A DNA stretch of 64,000 nucleotides. Source: Dromaius novaehollandiae. Taxonomy: Eukaryota; Chordata; Aves; Casuariiformes; Dromaiidae. Positions 11,851 to 22,988 of this stretch are shown here, one piece after another. A program made the position numbers and the translations under genes. The stretch is from positions 67,155,601 through 67,219,600 of the forward strand of contig NC_088102.1 of NCBI RefSeq assembly GCF_036370855.1, in the 5' to 3' direction. Under the pieces are notes generated by a model, which did not search any database, was not told the DNA's origin, and saw only the letters and a list, made by a program, of their open reading frames with translations. Within the stretch, counting starts at the first letter, position 1, and each line of letters begins with the position of its first letter.

Positions 11851-14559
11851 AATATGCCGAGCCCGGCATGACCTAGATTGCCGAACGGTTGGATCAAGAA
11901 ACTTCCCCTCCGCCACCACTTAAAATGGGAGCCTGCTAAAAGTGCTTGACAGGTTTTTGTGGCATGAACCACATAACCCAGTGATGGTGTCATTACTAAT
12001 AAGTCACTCATGGAAATGACACATTTTTCTTTACTTAGAACAAGCGAGGCTGGTCCAAAGCAGGCAGAGTCACCGGAGGAAAATCAGGACCAGCAGCTCT
12101 GGGAGTGTGTGTGTATTTGTGTGGGTGGAGGGCTTCCTTTCGGGGTTTTTCTTCCTTTTTTTAAGGAAGCGGTGGGAGACGGCGGGACGTGGGGGCCTGG
12201 GAGCAGCCCGCGAGGCCGGCGAGGGGCGGCGCAGGTTGGGAGGTGGCAGGGGGATTCGGCAGCAGATGGGCCCAAGCTGTTTGGGATGGAGGAGCTGACA
12301 GTTGGGGAAACGGGGGATTTACATGAATCCGTAATAGGGCTGATTCATCTGCTTGCTCATACCAACTGCTTGGAAAAAAGGACCCCGCGATGGCGTGATG
12401 AAATGCGGTGCCAAATGGAGGGAGGGCGAAAGCCGGACCGGAGGGTGGGGGGGAATACGAGGGCTGAGCAAGAGCTTTCGTGCCGATTTCGGCCAGAGGT
12501 TTGGCGGGGGGGCAGGTCCCCTAGCTCCATAGGCTGGTGGAGAAAGCAAAGGAGGCGAGCGCGGGGCGGCCGCGGAGGGAGCAGCAGCAAGGATGCTGGC
12601 GGTGGAAAAACTCAAACTTCCCAGGCAGCAGGAAGCTCTGACGAACCCGCGAAACTTCCCAAAGCGCGATGAGTAAGGGTGACAGTAAGCGGCGTTTCAT
12701 CACGCCGCCCGGCTTCGCTGCCGGCGCGGCCAGCACGAGAAGCAGGGATTTTGCAAAGAGGGGTTTTCCCGGAGGCTCCGGGAACGACGTGCGAAGCGGC
12801 CGGCCCCTCGGCTTTCCTCCCTTCCCTTTAACCCACTGCAGAGACGCTGGGGCTCGCTGGGCTGAGCCGCTCCTGCCGCGTGCCGGGCGTCGCGGGGCCG
12901 GGGCGAGCAGCAGCCGGGGGCGACGCCGGCCGAGGACGCGGGCGCGAAAGCAGCATCCCCGGGCTTGCAGAGCTGGTACCCGGCAGGTGGGACCCCAGGC
13001 CGCGGCGAAAGCTGGACCTGCGACGCCGGGCTCCCGGCAGCACCGGCAGCTGCTGCTTAACCTCGTTACGGGGGCAACGAGGGCGGGCTGTAATCCAGCG
13101 CTTTGCAGACCCCGTGGGTCCCCTGCTTGCTCCGAGGCTGCGAGCTGGGGGTGAGGAGGTGGCAGCTGGCCCAGGGAGGGTTTGCAGCTCGCTTTGCTCT
13201 GCCTGTTTCCCTCCTCCTCGCGGCTGCAGGCTGACGGCCCGCTGGGGTGAAATGTCGCCTTTTCTTCCCCGTTTCGTGCTGGGGGGCTTTGGGTCGGATG
13301 CGCTGCGCTGCGTGCGTGCGAGGCTGGCGAAGAGGCCGCGTTTCTGCAGCTCAGGTGGCTTCAGGTTTGCAGCACTTGTTCTCCAGGAGGTCTCTAAGAG
13401 ATGTGTGGGGCTGGGGACGTTCCTGGCACTGGGGACAGACCCATGGCTCTCCTGTGGGGCAGTTTCAGGGGCAAGGCTCTGCCCGTGTGACCGTGCAGCT
13501 CTCGCCCCGGTAGGGCTTTCTTGCAGTCTGTGGGGAGCTGGATCAAGGCCATGGAAACACCAGGCCAGAAAGCTTTCGAGCCAGGTTGCCCCCGCCGCTC
13601 CCTGTCTCCGTTTCATGCTTCCAGCCTACAAGGATGGCATGGACATAGGGCAGGAAGCTGGAACCTTCTCCCACTTATAGTGGCAGGGACCTGGGGTAGC
13701 CTTGGCTTGCTGCACATCTCCCTTTGATTCCCCCAGAGGAATCAAATCCTCAAGGGCTTGCACATCTCCGCGGCTGGGGTTTGCCACCGGGAGAGCAGTG
13801 CCACGCCGCATCCCTGCCCCGGCTCTGGGGACAGCGGCTAGGCTAGGTCTGCCTTAATGGTCCAGCCCTTCCCGTGGCCGATGTACCGCCGCGTGCCCGC
13901 AGCAAGCCTGGACAGATCTGCTGACTTCTGCGGGCCTCTCGCGGGGCGGTTTGTCCCCGCTGGTGACGGCAGCGGTGGTACGGCAGGGTCTCGTTCGGAG
14001 CCGCGTGTGGCATCTCCCCCGGGCTCGTAGCTGGGCTTGCGGGGGGGGGGTGGCTCGGTGCCCTCTCCCTGCAGCCCTCCACCCCCCTGGTGACCTTGCT
14101 TTCGCTGGGGGTGGTCAGAGATGTTTGGTCAGAAAATGTGCGGTATCGAGTCACTGCACAAGCCTGTGCCTCAGTTTCCCCCTTTCCTCCGAGGGCATCC
14201 CGGCCCTCTGTCCCCTCCCAAAGCTGCTCTCTGTCTGGCCCGGCCTGGAGCCCCTTGGCTGGACGCCACCGAGGATTTTAATTTCTCCTGGAGAACTGCC
14301 GAATGACCCCCCACACACAAAATCGGGGGCTGGTTTTCCTTCCCCAGCACGGCCGGGGGCCTGGCCCTGGGAGGGGCTGCCTCCTGGCTCTGCCTTCCTC
14401 CAGCTGCCGCAGAGCAGCAGAGGTGTCCCCTCTTCTGGCGGGGGGCCCTGCATTTGCACACCCCCCCTCCTCCTGGGCCCCACCTCTGCCTGACACAGGT
14501 AACTGTAGAAGGCAGGAAAACATTGGATTTTGCAGGGAATGTTTTTGGAAGCCCTCAGG
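11851..14559. other. Non-coding DNA between two CpG islands
   Basis: Probably intron of DUSP8. A lower-GC patch at 11,870-12,060 includes TGTGG (11,958-11,962) facing AACCACA (11,967-11,973), a convergent pair of RUNX-type sites. A MIR-like piece with GCCTGTGCCTCAGTTTCCCC lies at about 14,162-14,181. Long open frames around 12,670-13,680 are open on both strands and are not considered genes. Confidence 0.4.
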
Positions 14560-15070
14560 AATGCCGGTGCCGTGGCCGGGTGCAGCGTGGGGGACCGGCT
14601 CTGCAGCCCTCGCCGGGCTCCGGGGAGCGTCGGGGAGAAACGGGAGAGCTCGAACCGCCCACCGCCTGTGCAACGCGCATCCTTCCCGAGCAATTCCCGA
14701 CGTGCCGGGCGGGAGAGACCCCGCGCTGCCCCGTGGCCTCGGCCCTTTGGGCTCGGCGCTTCTCCCGCTCCGAGCCCGGGGTACGGAGGGGAAAGCCCCG
14801 GCGCCGCTGGAGCCCCGCCAGGGACATTCCCTGCCTTCGGGATCACTCGGAAGAGCTGCCCGGCTTCCTAAAAACGCCTGGCACGCTGGAGCGGCGGGCC
14901 CGGGTGGGGTTCGCCCCGCTCCGGCGCCGGGCCCCATCGCTCGGGTTTCCCTCGGAGCGGCCGGCGCTCGCCCGGGCGAGGCGAGGACGGTGCCGGGGCC
15001 GGGGCCGCGCGAGGGAGCGGGGCGGCGGGGAGGCCCGCACGTGTGCGCGCCGCGCTCGGCCCGCTGATTT
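14560..15070. promoter_or_regulatory. CpG island, unassigned
   Basis: Roughly 500 bases with very high C+G and CpG, including runs of GGGGCCGGGGCC type, end abruptly at the A/T-richer stretch after 15,070. A CRE-like TGATGTCA follows at 15,181-15,188. No coding exon or clear start is recognised, so it could be an internal promoter, an enhancer island or exon 1 of an unknown transcript. Confidence 0.4.
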
Positions 15071-17233
15071 ATGCCGCTTGGCAATGCCGACGCCGTCCAG
15101 GGAGCAGCCGTAACCAGAGCTGCCGTGCACCTGTGCTGGGCCTCCTTCTTTCGCTCTGATTTAATGTCCCAGTTGAGAGGTGATGTCATGTCGGAAGGAG
15201 CCAGGGAAGAGGAAGTGCTGGGGAAGATAAGGTGCCTTAACTCTTCCCTGCCCAGCTTGGCAAGGTTTTGGGGCTGAGACTTGCGCTAACTGCCAGCCAG
15301 CCAGGAAGACATGAGAGCGGAGGAAAGAGAGGTTGGTTGGAGGTTGCTTTCCTCTTTGAACAGAGGGCTGGACACCAGGACACGGTGGCTTGCAGGCGGC
15401 GAGGAGGTGGAGGACCAGGTGCCTGGAGAGGAAGGGCTGAGACCCTGCCCAGTTCAGAGGGAAACCAGGAATGTGCCCAGACCTGACCTGCTTCTTGAGC
15501 GGGGAGAGGCTGGGTGGGAATGTCCTAAGCAAAGGCCTGTTGAAATGTGTCATTCGGCTGCAGAGATGGGCCGGGGATTGCCACGTTAGAGACTAGGACT
15601 TTGAGCGTGAGCTTCTGGAGGCATCCAGGTCCCGTGGAGAGTCAGCCCCCAAAGTCTGCTCAGCCCTGTGCGTCATGTCCAGCTCTATCTAGTCGTTTGT
15701 ACTATCTAGGAAACCCCTGGGAGGGCTGGCTGGGCTGACACAGCCTAAGGTCCTCGCTGTTGCCCCAAGCTGTCCCCCAGATGCCCTCTGCTCGAGGGGA
15801 GTGAGCTTGTGCCACCGCTTGCCTGGCTCTAGCCCGGGGAGCAGGATGGCTGGGGGAGAGGGGCCATCGTGGGTCCCCACCGCTTATCGTGAACCGTTTC
15901 GCGATCCCTTCTCCGAACGCTATATTCGGCGACGTCGTGCCCCAGCACGCAGGGAGGGAGGCCGGAGGCTCAAGCTCCCGTTTCGGGCTCCGCCACTATT
16001 CTTAGGCAGGTCCCTTCGGTTCCCTAAGCCACAAGGCACGAGGCTGCAGAATGAGATAAGCAGCGCGCTTATGTAACCGCCCAGGACGTGCGGCCGTCCT
16101 TTAAGGTTTTACAGCTCCCGGAGCTGCCTGGCAGGCGAGCGTGGCAACGTCCGCTGCCCTGCTGCAGTGCTGCTGCTGTTCGAGGGGGGGCTGCTTTGCG
16201 GGCCGGTGCGTTTGCATTTCGGCCGTATTTCTGACGGTGCCAGACAGCACTGGTAGCTTCGGTCGTCATGTTCTACCTGCCGCTGCCGCAACCGGGGTTT
16301 TTCTCTCAATATTGGACTTTGAGATGGATGTGACTGCAGACCAGCTTGGCACGGTAAACTGGGCACGGCTTGCTGTCACGTTCGGTAACGTCTGGCCGTG
16401 AAAAAAAATTGCTAGGAAATCTGTTCAAAAGAAATTAAATTGCATCCCCTCTGGCAAAACCTCCGCTACGTCCCTCTCTCCGTTTTTGCAGACTCACTTC
16501 TCTAATTAGCGCCGCGCTCGCAGCCGCGTGAAGCAGGCAGGCGCTCGGCTGCGGGAGGACGGGAAGCCTGCGCCTGGCGCCACGGGCAGATCGCACGGCT
16601 GTGACAGCTCTCCGGCCCGCGCGCGAAGGCTGCCGGCAGCGATGCCGCGATTTCCTCAGAAATCACAAGCTCGGCAGGGCCGGGCAGAAGTCCAGCCCCG
16701 GGGAGACGGGGCTGGTGCCTGCTGCGAGTCGCGAGCGGACCCCCGTGCCCGACCCTGCCTGCCGTGACCCTGGGGAGCGTCGTGCTGCTGGAGCGCGTTG
16801 GTGTCGCTGGCCCTTCACGTCATCCCGCCGGGCGGTTTTTGCTAACAAATCGTGAACGTGACGGTCTTCAGAGTAATAGGTGGCCAAAAGAAGGACTTTT
16901 CCTGCCTGCCACTACGAGCAGAGCTATCCGAATGGAGGTGCAAACAGCGAGGGGGGTGCAAGGTGTCACCTGGCTCACGTATACGTTGATATCCAGTGTG
17001 GCAGGAAAACAAGAGCTGGCTCTGTCCTGTCCTGTACGTGTGCTGCGGTCATCACAACACATTGGGGTCGATTAACGATGGTTGTTGGCTTTTTGCTCCT
17101 CAAAACTCCGTCCTTAGTGGTGTTACCACAGCTTCATCCACAGCCCTCGGAGTGCCGGGTCCTGGCTGTGCCGCAAGGAGGGACAGTCTCAGCCTCGGTG
17201 CTTGCACCCTCAGCGTCCCTCTTTCTTTTGCAG
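15071..17233. other. DUSP8 intron, no feature recognised
   Basis: The stretch ends with a strong polypyrimidine tract and CAG acceptor at 17,231-17,233. The DUSP8 exon that normally precedes this one (end of the rhodanese domain, containing a DQST-type segment) was looked for and not found here. Confidence 0.5.
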
Positions 17234-17400
17234 GAGGCTTCGCCACCTTCTCGTCCTGCTTCCCAGGGCTCTGCGAGGGGAAGCCGGCCGCCATCCTGCC
17301 GATGAGCATCTCCCAGCCGTGCTTGCCCGTGGCCAATGTCGGCCCCACGCGCATCCTGCCGCATCTCTACCTGGGCTCCCAGAAAGACGTCTTAAACAAG
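17234..17400 (+). CDS. DUSP8: DUSP8 exon: rhodanese end and start of phosphatase domain
   Basis: DUSP8 (MKP family, also called hVH5) dephosphorylates phospho-Thr and phospho-Tyr in the activation loops of MAP kinases, chiefly JNK and p38. This exon encodes GGFATFSSCFPGLCEGK, the last part of the rhodanese/CH2 domain. It continues into TRILPHLYLGSQKDVLNK, the start of the dual-specificity phosphatase domain. The match to human DUSP8 is near-identical. The acceptor is TTTTGCAG|GA at 17,231-17,233 and the donor AAG|GTACGG at 17,401. It enters in phase 1 (two bases complete a Gly codon) and leaves in phase 0. The upstream part of the protein, about 123 residues in human, is not in the window in recognisable form, so the intron before it is either more than 17 kb long or an alternative first exon at 11,265 is used. 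Confidence 0.95.
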
Positions 17401-19568
17401 GTACGGCCCTGCCGGGGTGGGGAGCACGTCCGCCTTGCGCCCTGTCCTGGCTGGGAGAGGGCTGCACTGTGACTCCTTTAGCCACGCGAAGGGCAGAGGG
17501 TGGTGGTGCCTCCTCTCCTCTCCGGCGAGGACCATGTGGAGTTGGACCTTACCAGGAGGCTTAAGACGCAGAGCACATGGGCAGAGCCCAGAAAAATGGT
17601 GGTGCTGAGCTTCGGTGTGGTCCTGAGGGCTTGAAAGCCCTTGGGAGCCGGACGGAGGGGGAGAAAGCCGGGGCATCCCACGACGGGAGCGCAGAGGTAG
17701 GCGGCTATGGCCAGCAGCAGAGCACTTTTTCAGGAGGCCTGAAAACGGGCAAAGATTTGCTGTGGGGAGAGAGGAGGAAAAAGGGGCCGTGTCCTTTAAA
17801 GGTGCTGGAACGGCTGCGCGGTGATGTCAGACCAGGGAAGGAATTTTGTTTAAAGGAAAAATAAAGGCGAGAAGAAAGAAACAGGAATCGCAGTTAAAAT
17901 GCCGATGGGCGCCTGCCGCGGGCAGGAGGGAGCCAGTCCGGCGTCCTCGCCTGGGGAAGGCGAGGGGGGAGAGGGCCAGGGGACAAGCGTCCGACCGGCA
18001 GTGGGGGTGGAGGCAGAAAGGAGGGAAAGAGAAATTATATACAGGGAGTAAAAGGAAATGAAAGAGAAAAATGCCAGGAATGTGAGCCTGGGAGCTGGGC
18101 CGGCTCCGAGGAGCCGAGGCCGGGCTGCAGCGGAGCCGCCGGGGACAGGCTTTCGTGCAAGCGGGGACCGGCGGCCCGCGGACGTGGGGCTGAAATCCCA
18201 TTGCGGTCTCCAGCGGAGTCCGTGTCCGGCAGTCAAATTGATGGTTTCTTCCCTCCTCTCCTCCTCCGAGGTTTTCACTCATCTTTTGGGGACTCATTTT
18301 CTGCCATCTCTGCGGTGCAGTGGCTCGGCAACAGCTCTGCCCATAGGTTCCAGAGCCGGGGCGAGCGTAGAGGTCGCACACGGGCGAGCGCAGTGACGTT
18401 TCTCCTCCCCGGCGCTTTGCTAGGCGAGATCCCATGTGGCAGCTCCACGGGTTGGCTGTTTTGTCCCCATGTTTCCTTTTTCCTTCTGGGTCTTCCAGGC
18501 CAGGCACTGAGACCTAGCAGTTGGCACAGATGTTCCCCCTTGTCTTGTACCTAATCTGCCCTTGAGTTATACAGATTATACATAATCTGACTGGAGGGGA
18601 AAGGGACAGGGGTCAGATTAACCATGAACTTGAGTCAGCCCTGCAGGTGGGTGAAGCTCGTTTTAGCCCTGGGGAGGAAGGCATGGAGCTTGGCGTGGAT
18701 GCAGCGATGCCCACCCAGCAAGCCCGTGTCCCGAGGGATGGCTCATACGTTGCATCTCGCTCCCTCACTGCAATTTTTCTTCGGATCCTCCTTGCTAAAG
18801 TTCTCCCTTGCGCCATCATGTTTCACTGAGTCAGAAATATGGGCAATGATGGTGGCGGCTCAGTGGATGAAGCAGAAAAGTCACAGAAAGCAGTTCACTC
18901 CTGGGTCAGAATGAGGGAAGAGATCATTCCTCTTGCAGCCTATAGATATCCCAGCCAAAAAAGTGCATGTTCTGAGTTATCAGTCGCTAATACCCAAAAT
19001 GAGCAGGAGGTAGCTTACGTGAGCCTCTTGCAGGCTGAACTCAGCCTGCAACTGTTCATTGGAGACTTTTGAACAACTGACAAATCTGTGAGAACTGATA
19101 AGTTTCTGTGAGGTTTGGGAGCAAAGAAATGGGTTGAATTTGGTGGATGCATGGTCCTGCTGATAACTCTCCCAACTCTGTCGGTGAAATGCTCCCTCTG
19201 TCCTTCAGGTCATGCTTTCTAAGCTTTCATCCAGACTTTTTGCTGGTCTTTTTCTTTTATTTTACCATTGTCCCTCCAATACTGGGGTTGTTTTTTCTCC
19301 TTCTGGGACCTCCTTCCAAGAGTCTTTAGTCTACCCAAAGAGGGACAAAAGTAAAGAATCTGCTGAGTTTCAAACCTGTGTCATCCGAATGGGCTTGTCT
19401 TCCCCCGCCCGTCTCTGCTGCACTGTGGTCAGCTAGGCCAAAGCAGCAGTGGGAGAGCCGGAGGAGGCAACACTCGCATGGGCAACAGCAGAGCGTGCGG
19501 AAAGGCAGACCTGCAGCACTCTGCTCTCTGAACTCAGCTCATCGTTTGATCTCTTTTTTTCTCACCAG
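17401..19568 (+). other. DUSP8 intron (2.2 kb)
   Basis: Bounded by GT at 17,401 and AG at 19,567-19,568. Contains a GC-rich patch at 18,080-18,190, a CRE-like TGATGTCA at 17,822-17,829 and an inverted repeat CAGATTAT-AC-ATAATCTG at 18,572-18,589. No exon seen. Confidence 0.8.
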
Positions 19569-19728
19569 GACCTGATGACACAGAATGGGATAAGCTATGT
19601 CCTCAATGCCAGCAACTCCTGTCCCAAGCCGGACTTCATCTGTGATAGCCACTTCATGCGCATTCCTGTCAATGACAACTACTGTGAGAAGCTGCTTCCC
19701 TGGCTGGACAAGTCCATTGAGTTCATTG
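19569..19728 (+). CDS. DUSP8: DUSP8 exon: phosphatase domain, middle part
   Basis: Encodes DLMTQNGISYVLNASNSCPK through NDNYCEKLLPWLDKSIEFI. The NDNYCEKL segment carries the aspartate expected to act as general acid in this family. The acceptor is CTCACCAG|GAC and the donor ATTG|GTGAGA at 19,729. Phase is 0 in and 1 out, joining to AC at 19,937 to make Asp as in the human protein. Differences from human are conservative (for example CDSHFMRIPV here). Confidence 0.96.
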
Positions 19729-19936
19729 GTGAGATTTTGTTATGATGGTTACTGACCCTCCAATTCCCTGTCCACCTCAGCCCTTAAAACCCAGGCAGCT
19801 CATTTTTCCTCTACGGTCTTACTTTACACAATCCTTCCCTTTCACATGTAGAGGTTGAGGGTTGGAGAGGGAGCCTAGAGTCATTTGGCTCACCATCTCT
19901 GACGGCATCAACATCTTTCTCTCTGCTGTGCTCCAG

Positions 19937-20060
19937 ACAAGGCCAAGGTGTCCAGCTGCCAGGTGATTGTGCACTGCTTGGCAGGGATCTCCCGATCGGC
20001 CACCATCGCCATCGCCTACATCATGAAGACCATGGGTATGTCGTCAGATGATGCCTACAG
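19937..20060 (+). CDS. DUSP8: DUSP8 exon: catalytic signature
   Basis: Encodes DKAKVSSCQVIVHCLAGISR and on to MSSDDAYR. The HC-X5-R phosphatase signature is HCLAGISR. The nucleophilic Cys codon is at 19,975-19,977 and the phosphate-binding Arg codon at 19,993-19,995, so the enzyme is predicted active. The acceptor is CTCCAG at 19,931-19,936 and the donor ACAG|GTGAGT at 20,061. Phase is 1 in and 2 out. The intron before it is only 208 bases and the one after it 404 bases. Confidence 0.97.
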
Positions 20061-20464
20061 GTGAGTTGCCCCCAGATGACAGGGAGCGGTTGTGCTAATA
20101 GGCTTCCCTCCAGCAAGGGAAAGCAGGCTGAGCCCAGACAGAGGCCTGCAGCTCCTTGAAGCTCTGGCTTATCTTAGCTGAGGCCTGGGGTAAGCAAGCC
20201 CTGCTGCCCCTTCACAGAGTGCATGCGATGAGGAAGGTTGGGGGCAGCAAACTGGAGGAAGGAGGCCAAATTCACAGAGTCTGGGAAGGCCTAGCTTTAG
20301 CTCCAGAGCATCCTGAGGCCTCACGGTTTCCCAAGACCCCTTTGTTCCTGAGGGTCTGGCAGAAGGCGCTGGACGATGCCTCCTCTCCCCAGAAAGGCCA
20401 AGAGAGTAGGGGTGGCCTGGTGAAAGGCCAGGTGACAACCGTGGCTGTTGGTATCTCTCGGCAG

Positions 20465-21602
20465 GTTTGTTAAAGACCGGCGCCCATCTATCTCACCCAA
20501 CTTCAACTTCCTGGGCCAGCTCCTGGAGTATGAGAGGAGCCTGAAGCTCCTCAAGGCTTTGAAAGCCCAGGGCGATCGGAGTGAGGGGGATGCGCAGCAG
20601 GACCCGGCTGAGGTGCCCGAGAGCAGCAGGCACTCCACACCACCTACCTCAGAGAAGGCCGAGGAGACATCGAAAAGCACAAGCTCAGCGCCCTCCCACA
20701 GTGACCCCGAGAGACAGGCGGGAGCTCCTAAAATCCTGTCGCCCACAGCACTGCAGCAAGGACTCAACGGCTTGCACCTGTCCTCAGAGCGCATTCAAGA
20801 CACCAACCGGTTGAAACGCTCCTTCTCCCTGGACATCAAGTCGGCCTACTCCCCGGGCCTGAGGCAGGACGTCCCGGGCCCCGCCGACACGGGGGAAGCC
20901 CCGAAGCTCTGCAAGCTGGACAGCCCGTCCGGACCCAACGGCGTGTGCCAGTTCTCCCCGGTGCCGGACAGTCCGGACTGGCCGAGCGGGCCGGACCTCC
21001 TCCTGGAGGCCAAGGTGAGGCAAAGGCGGAAGCACAGGCACCAGGCAGGCTCCCCCGCCCACGGGCTCAGCCTCAACTTCAACGGGGTGTGCGCCGCGCA
21101 CAAGGGCACCGGCGCGGAGGACAGTCTCAAGCAGACGCTGCGGCTCAGCCTGCCCGGCGTGGGGCAGCAGCCCGTGCAGCCGGCGACCACGCCGACCGGC
21201 ACCGGCGTCGGCCCGTGGGGGGTCCACCTGGAGTCCCCGAGCACCCCCTCCTCGGAGGGCGCCTGGTACTTTGGCACAGACTCGGCCGTGAGCGGCGGCG
21301 GCGGCGGCGGCGGTGGCGGCGGGGGGGCCCTGTTTGCCGGCGCCGCCTCCTACCCCTCGTTCGGCTGCGGCGCGGTGCCGGGCGGCTGCGAGATCAGACT
21401 GAGAGACAAGCAGCGGGCCGAGCCGCGGGACGGGCGTCACAGCTGGCACGAGGACGCCAGCGCCGAGAAGCAGTTCAAGAGGAGGAGCTGCCAGATGGAG
21501 TTCGAGGAGACCATGTCAGAGGGCAGGTCCCGGGAAGACCTGGGCAAAATAGGCAAACAGTCTAGCTTTTCGGGCAGCATGGAAATCATCGAGGTGTCCT
21601 GA
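20465..21602 (+). CDS. DUSP8: DUSP8 last coding exon: domain end and disordered tail
   Basis: It starts at GCAG|G (20,461-20,464), completes an Arg codon, and encodes FVKDRRPSISPNFNFLGQLL, the last helices of the phosphatase domain. A low-complexity tail of about 330 residues follows and the stop is TGA at 21,600-21,602. Conserved islands in the tail are LQQGLNGLHLSSERIQDTNR, LKRSFSLDIKSAYSPG, EAPKLCKLDSPSG, QFKRRSCQMEFEE and the extreme C-terminus SFSGSMEIIEVS, all diagnostic of DUSP8. The middle differs from mammals and includes an 11-Gly run encoded by mostly GGC codons at 21,294-21,326. The four exons together encode 529 residues from the split Gly codon. With a human-like N-terminus the full protein would be about 650 residues, close to human (625). 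The tail may control stability and localisation; that is family knowledge, not seen here. Confidence 0.97.
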
Positions 21603-22982
21603 CATCCATCCCGGGCACTCGGAGAGCAAGGGTGGGGGGATATTTAAACTGGGGAGAGACGGGGGCGGGGGGGGGGAGTATTTATACCCGTGCGTGCGTT
21701 TTCGGGAGCACGCACGCCAAAACGAAAAGCAGAGATGAACGAATCCAAAGTCAGGAAACATAACGGTGAATGCTTAGTGTCCCTCCCGCTCCCAACCCCT
21801 TTCCGTCCCTCTCCCGTGTCCCCCCGCGGCTCGCCGGGGCGGTGGGAGAGCCGCCCCCGACCGCCGGGGAGCCGCGGCACGCGGGGCTCTGCAGCCGAAA
21901 TCTCCGTGTAAAATCCAAGCGGGAGGAGGCAGAAATTACTTTCGCTGCCGACGGGCAGCCGCGGGAGGTCTCCCGGCCCGCGGGACGCGCTCGGCACGCG
22001 CGGGTGCTGCCGCGCGGGGACGGAGCCGCGGGAAAACCCCGTGCGCCCCTTCCCCTTCCTCCTGCCCCAGCGCACTAAGCATGCTCCCCCCTGTTTCTCT
22101 GGCTACGTATCCTAAAAATGCTGCACTGGAGCAGCCCTATACATATATAAATATATATTATATATAATATAAAAAAAAAACACACACACAAAGAAAAAGG
22201 TAAATGGTTTTACTGCGATTTTTATTGAGACGTAAATAATATTTCGATTTTTTTGTTTTGTTTTTAATTTATTGAAGCTGTTCATTCTGGCAATGATTTG
22301 CAGACAATGTGGGGCGGTACTTTCAGCTCTATTTTTACTGTGTATGGTATTTAAATCTGAAATACGAGTTTCTAAGCAATATCTGAGGCCTGTGGCTCCT
22401 TCTATAGCTTATGTCGACGACAAAGGTTTTTTCCCCCCCGTTCCCTCCGGGCACAGCAAAAAGGGGACAGAAAACGCTTCTGTGCACTTTTTCTAGAAAC
22501 AAACAAGCAAACAAACCATAAAATCTTCTTACGACACAAACTGAGCCAGAAAACTCTCTTCTGGAAGCTGCTGCCGCTTCTTTTACCTCTTTCGGTCCCT
22601 GTTTGCTGCTCCCCGTCCCAGCCGCAGACCCCTTCCCTCCCCCGGCGCGGCGTGAAGGGCTGGCCTTCCTCCGTGCAGGAGGGAGAGGAGGCAGGGACCT
22701 AAAGCGGAGGGAAGGATGCTCGTGTCCCCCTGGAAGAGTGAGGGACGAAGCGGGCAGGGAGCACAGAGCGGTCCCGGCGCCGGCAGGGCCACGGTACCCG
22801 GTTTGCCGAGGCCCCGGGCTGGTTTGCAAGCTCCTAGCTCAGGGTCCTGCCGTCTGCGCGTCTGCGTCCTGCGTCGTCCCGGGAGCCCTTTTCTTTCTCT
22901 GGATCCGCACGGTTTTTCCCTCTCCTTTTTTTCCTACTCTCATTGTTCGTTTCTATCTTTGAAATCAGACTACATGTGATAA

Positions 22983-22988
22983 AATAAA
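22983..22988 (+). terminator. Candidate poly(A) signal AATAAA (proximal)
   Basis: AATAAA in GATAAAATAAATGATC follows a T-rich stretch 1.4 kb after the DUSP8 stop. The downstream sequence is not strikingly GU-rich, so usage is uncertain. Confidence 0.45.

Noticed and set aside
12828-13680. Opposed 262- and 266-codon frames
   Set aside because: Mutually overlapping on both strands with low-complexity products; explained by GC content.
14278-15189. 303-codon minus-strand frame and overlapping plus-strand frames over a CpG island
   Set aside because: Stop codons are rare in CpG-island sequence; several frames are open at once and none looks protein-like.
15970-16080. Possible MIR fragment (CTCCGCCACTATTCTTAGG and following)
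   Set aside because: Only weak, interrupted resemblance to the MIR core; not strong enough to list.
20784-21449. 221-codon minus-strand frame opposite the DUSP8 last exon
   Set aside because: It is the antisense shadow of GC-rich DUSP8 coding sequence; its composition is Ala/Arg/Gly/Pro-driven and shows no domain.
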